A DNA stretch of 8,717 nucleotides, from positions 1-8,717 of the forward strand of contig JAIXYF010000153.1 in NCBI GenBank assembly GCA_027490345.1. The letters are read 5' to 3'. This document shows positions 1 to 5,490 of the stretch, piece by piece; the first letter of the stretch is position 1; each line of letters starts with the position of its first letter. This DNA is from Novosphingobium sp. Its GTDB lineage: Bacteria; Pseudomonadota; Alphaproteobacteria; Sphingomonadales; Sphingomonadaceae. Both the position numbers and the translations under genes were made by a program. Under the pieces are notes generated by a model, which worked only from the letters and a program-made list of their open reading frames with translations, did not search any database and had not been told where the DNA came from.

Positions 1-182
1 AAGGTCCTGGGATCGGCGCCGAAGTGCGAATCGATGGCCTCGCGCAGGAACGCCAACCGCACCGGGTTCAGCTTGTGCAGCATGGCCGAGCTGCCCTTGG
101 GATCCCACCATTCCGCCGCCAGCTTGCCGAAATGGGCGGCTTCTTCAGGCCGAATGGTGGTTGCGGTGGTTGCATTGCTCAT
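1..182 (-). CDS. ubiG: Ubiquinone biosynthesis O-methyltransferase UbiG, N-terminal fragment
   Basis: Reading leftward from the ATG at 182-180, the frame stays open for 60 codons and leaves the window, so only the N-terminus is present. After about ten variable residues comes the hallmark UbiG opening: HFGKLAAEWWDPKG, then SSAMLHKLNPVRL and FLREAID. UbiG is a SAM-dependent methyltransferase that performs the two O-methylations of the ubiquinone head group at the cytoplasmic face of the membrane. The SAM-binding motifs lie beyond the left edge and cannot be checked. The gene is divergent from lysC, with 80 bases between the two starts. No strong Shine-Dalgarno sequence precedes the start; only a weak AGAG is visible. 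The family assignment rests on the recognised N-terminal signature and is fairly secure. Confidence 0.88.
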   Translation of the reverse strand, partial: MSNATTATTIRPEEAAHFGKLAAEWWDPKGSSAMLHKLNPVRLAFLREAIDSHFGADPRT

Positions 183-250
183 GCGCCGACTCTAAAGCGC
201 CGCGTCCGCGCGGTCGAGGGGCTGCGGGGGAAACCTCTTTTTGATGCTGC

Positions 251-257
251 AGGGGAA
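251..257 (+). promoter_or_regulatory. Ribosome binding site of lysC
   Basis: AGGGGAA lies five bases before the GTG at 263. It supports GTG as the start codon of lysC, since no ATG gives the conserved N-terminus ARIVMKFGGTS. Confidence 0.6.
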
Positions 258-262
258 TAGGC

Positions 263-1543
263 GTGGCCCGCATCGTGATGAAATTCGGCGGCACCTCGAT
301 GGCCGGGACCGAGCGCATCCGCCGCGTGGCCGGGATCGTCAAGCGCCAGCAGGAGGCGGGGCATGAAGTCGCCGTCGTCGTCTCCGCCATGGCGGGCGAA
401 ACCGACCGGCTGGTGAACTTCTGCCGCGAAGCCAACGCGCTTTACGACCGCGCCGAGTACGACGTTGTCGTCGCGGCGGGCGAGCAGATCACGTCGGGCC
501 TCCTCGCGCTCCATCTTCAGGCGCTGGGCTGCAAGGCGCGTTCGTGGCTGGGCTGGCAGCTGCCGGTCAAGACCGACGATGCCCACGCCGCCGCGCGCAT
601 CGAGGATATCACCTCGCCCGAACTCCTCGCTTCGATGGCGGCGGGCGAGATCGCGGTGATTCCGGGCTTTCAGGGCCTCGATCCCGCGGGCCGCGTGACC
701 ACGCTGGGCCGGGGCGGTTCGGATACGTCGGCGGTGGCTGTGGCGGCGGCGGTGCAGGCGGATCGCTGCGACATCTACACCGATGTCGACGGTGTCTACA
801 CCACCGATCCGCGCATCGTGGCCAAGGCCCGCAAGCTGAAATACGTGACCTACGAGGAAATGCTCGAACTGGCCTCGGTCGGCTCGAAGGTGCTGCAGAC
901 CCGCTCGGTCAGCCTCGCGATGAAGGAAGGGGTGCGCGTGCAGGTGCTCTCCTCGTTCATCGACGAGAATGCCCCGCCGGCGGACAGCATCCCCGGCACG
1001 ATGATCGTGAGCGACGAAGAACTGGACCGCATTCTGGCCGAAAGCGAAGAAGGACAAGAGATGGAACGCCAGCTGATCACCGGCATTGCCGCCGACAAGA
1101 ACGAGGCCAAGGTGACGCTGACCCGCGTGGCGGACCGCCCCGGCGCGGTTGCGGCGATCTTCGGCCCGCTGGCCGAAGCGAACATCAACGTCGACATGAT
1201 CATCCAGAACATCGCCAAGGACAAGGGCGAGACCGACGTGACCTTCACGTGCCCGCAGGCCGATCTCGCTCGCACGCAGGCGCTGCTGGAAGAGCGCAAG
1301 GAGACCATCGGCTATTACCGGATGATCGCCGACAGCAAGGTGGCCAAGGTTTCGGTCGTCGGCGTGGGCATGCGCAGCCACGCCGGTGTTGCCGCCACCA
1401 TGTTCAAGGCGCTGGCGGACCGGGGGATCAACATCCAGGCGATCTCCACCAGCGAGATCAAGGTTTCGGTGCTGATCGATTCGGACGAGGTCGAACTTGC
1501 CGTGCGCGTGCTGCACACCGCCTATGAGCTTGATGCGGGGTAA
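263..1543 (+). CDS. lysC: Aspartate kinase LysC
   Basis: Complete 426-residue aspartokinase, the usual length for the short monofunctional bacterial type. It phosphorylates L-aspartate with ATP, the committed step to lysine, threonine, methionine and diaminopimelate, in the cytoplasm. The kinase domain fills about residues 1-265. It shows KFGGTS at residues 7-12 (nucleotide binding), GRGGSDTSA at 149-157 and DVDGVYTTDPR from 174. Residues from about 270 to the end form tandem ACT regulatory domains, recognisable by DRPGAVAAIFGPLAE, INVDMIIQN and ISTSEIKVSVLI. In this family those domains bind lysine and/or threonine for feedback inhibition. The start is GTG, supported by the AGGGGAA upstream and by the conserved N-terminus. 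A second, internal start at codon 267 may produce the ACT half alone. The gene is divergent from ubiG and is followed after 71 bases by a flavin oxidoreductase on the same strand. Confidence 0.96.
   Translation: MARIVMKFGGTSMAGTERIRRVAGIVKRQQEAGHEVAVVVSAMAGETDRLVNFCREANALYDRAEYDVVVAAGEQITSGLLALHLQALGCKARSWLGWQLPVKTDDAHAAARIEDITSPELLASMAAGEIAVIPGFQGLDPAGRVTTLGRGGSDTSAVAVAAAVQADRCDIYTDVDGVYTTDPRIVAKARKLKYVTYEEMLELASVGSKVLQTRSVSLAMKEGVRVQVLSSFIDENAPPADSIPGTMIVSDEELDRILAESEEGQEMERQLITGIAADKNEAKVTLTRVADRPGAVAAIFGPLAEANINVDMIIQNIAKDKGETDVTFTCPQADLARTQALLEERKETIGYYRMIADSKVAKVSVVGVGMRSHAGVAATMFKALADRGINIQAISTSEIKVSVLIDSDEVELAVRVLHTAYELDAG
1047..1063 (+). promoter_or_regulatory. Candidate internal ribosome binding site and ATG for a LysC beta subunit
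   Basis: AAGAAGGA at 1047-1054 is followed six bases later by an in-frame ATG at 1061 (codon 267 of lysC). Initiation here would give a 160-residue protein beginning MERQLITGIAADKNEAKV and containing only the ACT regulatory domains. Alpha2-beta2 aspartokinases, such as those of Corynebacterium glutamicum and Bacillus subtilis, make their beta subunit from an in-frame start inside the same gene. From memory, the C. glutamicum beta subunit begins at the aligned place. The ribosome site and reading frame are seen directly; use of this start is inferred. Confidence 0.45.
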
Positions 1544-1614
1544 GGTGCCTGCCTTTATGCTGCCTTGATGGCGCAGTAATCGCCGCGGCGCCGCCGAACT
1601 GACCGGAAGACACG

Positions 1615-2625
1615 ATGACCGCATACCCCAAGACTGCCGCTCTCATGGCACGTGGTGCCGAATTCCTCGGCACGGAACACGCCATCCTGTGCGGGGCGAT
1701 GAGCTGGGTTTCCGAGCGCAATCTGGTCGCCGCGATCAGCAATGCGGGCGGTTTCGGCGTGATTGCCTGCGGCGCGATGACCCCGGAACTGCTGGACGGT
1801 GAAATCACGGCAACGGCCGCGCTGACGGCAAAGCCGTTCGGCGTGAACCTCATCACCATGCACCCCCGGCTGTTCGATCTGATCGCGGTCTGCGCGCGGC
1901 ACAATGTGAGCCATGTCGTGCTGGCGGGCGGCATCCCGCCCAAGGGTTCGGTTGAGGCGATCAAGGCCTTCGGGGCCAAGGTGCTGGTCTTCGCGCCGAC
2001 GCTGGCGCTGGCGAAGAAGCTGTTCCGACAGGGCGCCGATGCGCTGGTGATCGAAGGCTCCGAAGCGGGCGGCCATATCGGCCCGGTCTCCACCTCGGTG
2101 CTGGCGCAGGAGTTTCTTCCCGCACTCGCGCAGGATCATGTGGTGTTCGTGGCCGGCGGGATCGGCAGGGGCGAGATGATCGCCAGCTATCTCGAAATGG
2201 GCGCCTGCGGGGTACAGCTGGGCACCCGCTTTGCCTGCGCCACCGAATCCATCGCGCACCCTGCGTTCAAGGCTGCGTTCTTCCGCGCCAATGCCCGCGA
2301 TGCCGTGGCCAGCGTGCAGATCGATCCGCGCCTCCCGGTCATCCCGGTGCGCGCGCTGCGCAACAAGGGCAGCGAAGAATTTGCCGCCAAGCAGGTCGAG
2401 GTCGCCCGGCGGCTCGATGAAGGCGTGGTCGACATGGGCGAGGCGCAGCTGGAAATCGAACATTTCTGGGCAGGCGCGCTGCGCCGTGCGGTGATCGATG
2501 GCGATGTCGAGCGCGGCTCGGTCATGGCCGGGCAGTCTGTGGGCATGGTGACGAAGGAAGAACCCGTTGCCGCGATCATGGCCGAGCTGATGGGCGATTG
2601 CGAAGCCGCGCTTGGCGGGCGCTGA
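1615..2625 (+). CDS. Flavin-dependent oxidoreductase, nitronate monooxygenase / FabK-like family
   Basis: Complete 336-residue TIM-barrel flavoprotein of the NPD (2-nitropropane dioxygenase-like) family. Visible signatures are GAMSWVSE and AGGFGVI near the N-terminus, KPFGVNLI, EGSEAGGHIG at residues 147-156, and GGIGRGEMIASYLEMGA followed by VQLGTRF (about 181-206, the FMN phosphate-binding segment). GDVERGSVMAGQSVGMVTKEE closes the fold. His154 occupies the position of the catalytic histidine of nitronate monooxygenases, but the same EAGGH motif occurs in FabK enoyl-ACP reductases. The C-terminal GSVMAGQ..G.V.KEE stretch also resembles FabK. The substrate therefore cannot be settled from sequence; automatic pipelines would probably say nitronate monooxygenase. 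The ATG at 1615 has GGAAGA just upstream. The gene follows lysC by 71 bases on the same strand with no clear terminator between, so co-transcription is possible, but no pathway link to aspartokinase is evident. Confidence 0.85.
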   Translation: MTAYPKTAALMARGAEFLGTEHAILCGAMSWVSERNLVAAISNAGGFGVIACGAMTPELLDGEITATAALTAKPFGVNLITMHPRLFDLIAVCARHNVSHVVLAGGIPPKGSVEAIKAFGAKVLVFAPTLALAKKLFRQGADALVIEGSEAGGHIGPVSTSVLAQEFLPALAQDHVVFVAGGIGRGEMIASYLEMGACGVQLGTRFACATESIAHPAFKAAFFRANARDAVASVQIDPRLPVIPVRALRNKGSEEFAAKQVEVARRLDEGVVDMGEAQLEIEHFWAGALRRAVIDGDVERGSVMAGQSVGMVTKEEPVAAIMAELMGDCEAALGGR

Positions 2626-2782
2626 GGACAGCGGCCCGGCCCTATCGCGCTGCAAACGGGGTGACACCTGCAAAGTAAACCGATTGGTTGATTCGCCCGA
2701 TGCACCTGATCCGGCGATCAGATATTCAATCCGATATGGTAGTTTATTGCCTATTTTTTGGCTTTCGAACGCGGAAGCACGC

Positions 2783-2799
2783 GTCAATACCTGATTGAC
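2783..2799. repeat. Inverted repeat GTCAAT-N5-ATTGAC, possible operator
   Basis: GTCAAT at 2783-2788 and its exact reverse complement ATTGAC at 2794-2799 are separated by five bases. The 17-bp dyad lies 66 bases before the protease start at 2865 and overlaps a TTGACC hexamer. Size and position fit a binding site for a dimeric regulator. Arms of six bases can arise by chance, so the operator role is only suggested. Confidence 0.3.
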
Positions 2800-2849
2800 C
2801 GGCGCAATCTTTCGCAGCACCTCAATGCATGATAGTCTGCCCCGGCAAC

Positions 2850-2862
2850 AGGGAGCTGAGGA
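2850..2862 (+). promoter_or_regulatory. Ribosome binding site deciding the start of the RTX protease
   Basis: AGGGAG (2850-2855) and GAGGA (2858-2862) sit directly before the ATG at 2865. The in-frame ATG at 2829 has no purine-rich site at a useful distance, so 2865 is preferred; the twelve residues this removes do not resemble a signal peptide. Confidence 0.55.
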
Positions 2863-2864
2863 TC

Positions 2865-4622
2865 ATGGATCTTACAACCATCCGTTCGACCGGAGCCAGT
2901 TCGGCCCGCATCGATGTCGTCATCGTCGCGGAAGGCTATACGGCGGCGGAACGGGACAAGTTCCTGTCTGATGCCAATGCTTTTACCACTTACATGCTAT
3001 CGACCGCGAACAAGACGCTGAACGATCCCTTCGCGACCTATGGCGCACTGGTGAATGCCAAGGCGGTGTTCGTTGCGTCCAGCCAATCGGGCTATGATAC
3101 CGATACGACCACCGTAAACACTGCGTTCGATGCGCGCGCCTATGGCAGCGATGGGCGGCTGGTCTATGGCAGCGAAACCAAGGTCTACAACGCGCTGTCC
3201 ACGCTTAATGGCGATGCGCGTGATATCGTTATCGTGCTTATCAATTCGTCGCAGTATGGTGGTGCGGGTGGTTCGGTGGCCTGGGCCACGGCGGGCAATC
3301 CCTTGTCCTACGAAGTCGCGCTGCACGAGATCGGGCACAGCTTCGCCGGGTTGGAGGATGAATATGTCGATCCGGCGCTGACTGGCACTTTCCCGCTTTC
3401 CGGCCTCAACAGCATCCATGTCGCCACCACCAGCGATCCGACCAAGGTGCCTTGGAAGGAATGGATCGGCTATCAGGATGGGCTTGGCACGGTCGGGGCC
3501 TATGAAGGCGGCTATTACCGCTCAACCGGGGTGTGGCGCGCGACGGACCGGTCGAAGATGCTCTACCTCAACACGGCATTCAACGCGCCGCAGAAGGAAG
3601 CCTTCGTAGAACGGTTCTATGCCGTAACCAGCGGGCTGGTTGTGCTCCCCAGGCAGAAACTGCTGACACAAGTGGATGCCGTCACGCCAAACAGCGCGCT
3701 GTTTTCCTTCAAGTGGACGCTGGAAGGCCAGGCGGCCTCTAGCAAGACATCTTCGCTTGATCTTGCCGGTACGATCCTTGCCGCAGCGGATGGCGTGGTT
3801 ACGCTTGATTTCGGTGTGACGATCCGCGACGCGACCGGAATGGTGCGCAAGGCTTCGGTGCTGGCTGCGAGCCAGGAAACTGTTGTCGGACAACTTGTTC
3901 TGACCAAGGAGACGCTCGATGCAGCAGTCGCCTCCTATTCGGTGAACTTTAGCGGAAACAGGTTTGTCGCAGGCAACGCTCTGGACAACGTGATCGTGCT
4001 TTCTGGAACGGCCCGTTCGTTGACCTGGGTCGAAGCCGGGGCAGGCAATGACCGGGTCACGGGCAAGGCTGGGGCCGACTTGTTTTTCGGCGGAACTGGG
4101 AACGACCTTCTTGCAGGCGGTGCCGGCAATGACCGGCTCTACGGTGGAGAGGGCCGCGATCAGCTTTTCGGCAACGACGGGGCGGATCGGCTCGATGGCG
4201 GGCTGGGCGACGATCGGCTGAGCGGCGGCTCGGGGGCAGACCTGCTTGTGGGCCGCGCGGGGCGCGACATCCTGATCGGCGGCGAGGGCAATGACCGGTT
4301 CTTTTTCTGGGACGGGGATTTTGCCGGCAAGACCCGCGCCACGGCAGACCTCATTTTGGGCTGGAACGCGGGCGACCGCATCGATCTGACCGAAGTCGAC
4401 GGCGATACTCGCAGTGTTGCGGGCGCGACCGGTGATCAGACGTTCGCATTCCTTGGCACGGCGGCGTTCAACACCGCGGATGCGAGGATCGGCGAGCTGC
4501 GCTACGAGGTGAGTGCGTCGGGCGTCCATGTCTTCGGCGACCAGAACGGTGACGGGATCGCCGACTTCATGATCCGGGTGGACGGCGTCTCCAGTCTGAG
4601 CGCTGCCGATTTCGTCCTCTGA
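2865..4622 (+). CDS. Secreted M64-family zinc metalloprotease with RTX repeats
   Basis: Predicted 585-residue extracellular protease. Residues about 15-265 form an M64 (IgA-peptidase-like) domain: RIDVVIVAEGYT near the N-terminus (residues 15-26), the zinc site HEIGHSFAGLEDEY with His154, Glu155 and His158, then VPWKEWIG. Residues about 265-390 look like a beta-rich linker domain I do not recognise. Ten RTX nonapeptides of the GGxGxDxLx type follow (391-480) and should bind calcium. The last 105 residues resemble the serralysin (M10) C-terminal domain, with DLILGWNAGDRIDL, DQNGDGIADF and the terminal ADFVL. There is no N-terminal signal peptide, which agrees with type I secretion by a C-terminal signal. 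No ABC transporter, membrane fusion protein or inhibitor gene lies in the window. Codons ending in A or T (caa, gta, act, gtt) are visibly commoner than in lysC or gyrB, and the upstream gap is AT-rich, hinting at acquisition. The protein substrate is unknown. It ends 8 bases from the convergent HNH gene. Confidence 0.88.
   Translation: MDLTTIRSTGASSARIDVVIVAEGYTAAERDKFLSDANAFTTYMLSTANKTLNDPFATYGALVNAKAVFVASSQSGYDTDTTTVNTAFDARAYGSDGRLVYGSETKVYNALSTLNGDARDIVIVLINSSQYGGAGGSVAWATAGNPLSYEVALHEIGHSFAGLEDEYVDPALTGTFPLSGLNSIHVATTSDPTKVPWKEWIGYQDGLGTVGAYEGGYYRSTGVWRATDRSKMLYLNTAFNAPQKEAFVERFYAVTSGLVVLPRQKLLTQVDAVTPNSALFSFKWTLEGQAASSKTSSLDLAGTILAAADGVVTLDFGVTIRDATGMVRKASVLAASQETVVGQLVLTKETLDAAVASYSVNFSGNRFVAGNALDNVIVLSGTARSLTWVEAGAGNDRVTGKAGADLFFGGTGNDLLAGGAGNDRLYGGEGRDQLFGNDGADRLDGGLGDDRLSGGSGADLLVGRAGRDILIGGEGNDRFFFWDGDFAGKTRATADLILGWNAGDRIDLTEVDGDTRSVAGATGDQTFAFLGTAAFNTADARIGELRYEVSASGVHVFGDQNGDGIADFMIRVDGVSSLSAADFVL
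4035..4304 (+). repeat. Ten RTX calcium-binding nonapeptide repeats (27-bp units)
   Basis: Ten consecutive 27-base units encode nonapeptides such as AGAGNDRVT, GGTGNDLLA, GGAGNDRLY, GGLGDDRLS and GGEGNDRFF. The core G-x-D at positions 4-6 is kept in all ten, while position 1-2 glycines vary in GK, GN and GR units. The repeats are conserved at protein level but differ in DNA, so this is a protein repeat rather than a recent DNA expansion. In RTX proteins such units form a parallel beta-roll that folds on binding calcium outside the cell. Confidence 0.9.
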
Positions 4623-4630
4623 CCCGCCGG

Positions 4631-5254
4631 TCAGTGCTCCAGCTCGACGTCCCAATAGAGCCAGTCGCGCCAGCTTTCATGCAAATGGCCCGGCGGGAAT
4701 AGCCGCCCGCGCTCCTGCAGGTGCCATGAAGTCGGCCGGATCGGCTGGGTAATGAGGTGCATCGCCGCCTGCGCCGGGGTGCGCCCCCCCTTGCGCATGT
4801 TGCACGGCGCGCAGGCCGCCACGACATTTTCCCAGGTCGTGCGCCCGCCAAGGCGCCGCGGCACCACGTGGTCGAAGGTCAGCTGATCCGGGCAGCCGCA
4901 ATACTGGCACTGGAACTTGTCGCGCAGAAACAGGTTGAAGCGTGTGAAAGCCGGAAATTCGCTCGGCTTCACATACTGGCGCAGCGCGATGACCGAGGGG
5001 ATCTTCATGTCGAGCGAGGCGCTGTGCACTTCGCGCTCATACGTCGCGACAATGTCGACACGTTCGAGGAACACCGCCTTGATCGCGGTCTGCCACGGCC
5101 ACAAGCTCAACGGATAGTAGCTGAGCGGGGTATAATCGGCGTTGAGAACCAGCGCCGGACAATTTGAAAGATGGCGGTCATGGCCAAGAATAGCGGTCTC
5201 GCCGCTATGGGGCCTGGCATCCGCCGCCCGCTCGATCAGCGCCCTGTGAAGCAT
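4631..5254 (-). CDS. HNH endonuclease domain protein
   Basis: Complete 207-residue protein read leftward from the ATG at 5254-5252. The HNH domain occupies about residues 112-162: FQCQYCG with Cys116 and Cys119, FDHV with Asp128-His129 (candidate general base), WENVV with Asn143, and CAPCN with Cys148, Cys151 and Asn152, followed by MRKGGRTP. The two CxxC pairs should hold a structural zinc. The N-terminal half (CPALVLNADYTPLSYYPLSLWPW, residues 32-54) and the tail RPTSWHLQERGR to WRDWLYWDVELE belong, from memory, to a chromosomal HNH family widespread in alphaproteobacteria; its biological role is not known to me. No methyltransferase or specificity gene is adjacent, so a restriction system is not supported. 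Residues 1-30 are poorly characterised and the start is uncertain, because only GGGAG one base from the ATG is available as a ribosome site. The gene converges on the RTX protease gene with 8 bases between stops. Confidence 0.85.
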   Translation of the reverse strand: MLHRALIERAADARPHSGETAILGHDRHLSNCPALVLNADYTPLSYYPLSLWPWQTAIKAVFLERVDIVATYEREVHSASLDMKIPSVIALRQYVKPSEFPAFTRFNLFLRDKFQCQYCGCPDQLTFDHVVPRRLGGRTTWENVVAACAPCNMRKGGRTPAQAAMHLITQPIRPTSWHLQERGRLFPPGHLHESWRDWLYWDVELEH

Positions 5255-5490
5255 GCTCCCGTCCGGCCCTTTCGCAAGAACGCGCCGTTTGTCCCGCCCG
5301 GAAAGGGCGCAAGGCGCCTAACGGGTGCGATTTGAGGGACGCGGATGACCGCTTCGTGACGCATGCGAGGAAAAGACCATACGCGCCTTGCACCCGTCAA
5401 GGGGCAGCTGCGTGTCCTGTCCACAGGTGCATGAACCTGTGGACAGGATGGGGATACTTTTCGATAAACCGAACGATTACAATATAATGA
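5255..5490. other. Intergenic region between the M20 hydrolase and HNH genes
   Basis: Both flanking genes are read leftward, so this 236-base gap should hold the end signal of the M20 gene and the promoter of the HNH gene. The main element is the perfect inverted repeat at 5415-5448. A second, weaker stem is GCGCCTTG (5383-5390) with CAAGGGGC (5398-5405), having one mismatch and a 7-base loop; it overlaps TTGACG on the minus strand, a -35-like hexamer with no well-spaced -10. A short stem CGCCC-GGAAA-GGGCG lies at 5295-5309. About 5460-5490 is AT-rich. No coding frame or RNA gene is supported. Confidence 0.5.
5415..5448. repeat. Perfect 14-bp inverted repeat made of two dyad-symmetric 12-mers
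   Basis: TCCTGTCCACAGGT (5415-5428) and its exact reverse complement ACCTGTGGACAGGA (5435-5448) flank the 6-base loop GCATGA. Each arm is itself symmetric: CCTGT-CC-ACAGG at 5416-5427 and CCTGT-GG-ACAGG at 5436-5447, so the element can also be read as two direct copies of CCTGTNNACAGG at a 20-bp period, about two helix turns. It could be a transcription terminator stem for the M20 gene, whose stop lies about 42 bases away, but no T run follows on the minus strand. A double operator for the HNH gene is the alternative. Structure is seen directly; function is open. Confidence 0.8.

Larger units (their letters stand above)
2626..2864. other. AT-rich intergenic region upstream of the RTX protease gene
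   Basis: This 239-base gap has no convincing coding frame. About 2671-2760 is markedly AT-rich: by hand count 38 of 90 bases are G or C, against the strongly GC-rich flanking genes. It holds one 6-bp inverted repeat (2783-2799) overlapping TTGACC, a -35-like hexamer at 2795-2800, but I found no matching -10 element at a sensible distance. A small stem (CGCTG/CAGCG, 2620-2633) overlaps the stop codon of the upstream gene and lacks a T run, so no terminator is called. The region probably contains the promoter of the protease gene, but its position is not resolved. Confidence 0.5.

Noticed and set aside
179..1624. 481-residue open frame on the minus strand opposite lysC
   Set aside because: It lies fully antisense to an unmistakable aspartokinase, is rich in Arg, His, Asp and Ala as expected for a mirror frame of GC-rich coding DNA, and shows no family motif or ribosome site.
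2612..2794. 60-codon plus-strand frame spanning the oxidoreductase stop and the AT-rich gap
   Set aside because: No ribosome binding site, it begins inside a real gene in another frame, and no family resemblance was seen.
1555..2820. 421-residue minus-strand open frame opposite the flavin oxidoreductase
   Set aside because: Antisense shadow of a conserved gene; the composition is typical of a mirror frame and no domain is recognisable.
4631..5254. HNH gene as part of a restriction or other defence system with the adjacent protease
   Set aside because: No methyltransferase, sensor or NTPase is adjacent. The protein resembles a chromosomal HNH family common in alphaproteobacteria, and the two genes converge rather than form an operon.
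5417..5446. Pair of DnaA boxes or a replication origin
   Set aside because: The 9-mers CTGTCCACA differ from TTATCCACA at two positions, and there is no DNA-unwinding AT tract, box cluster or origin gene nearby.
5483..5488. Perfect TATAAT hexamer on the plus strand
   Set aside because: No -35 element at a 16-18 base distance, and the strand downstream is antisense to the M20 gene, so there is nothing for it to transcribe. It is probably a by-product of local AT richness.
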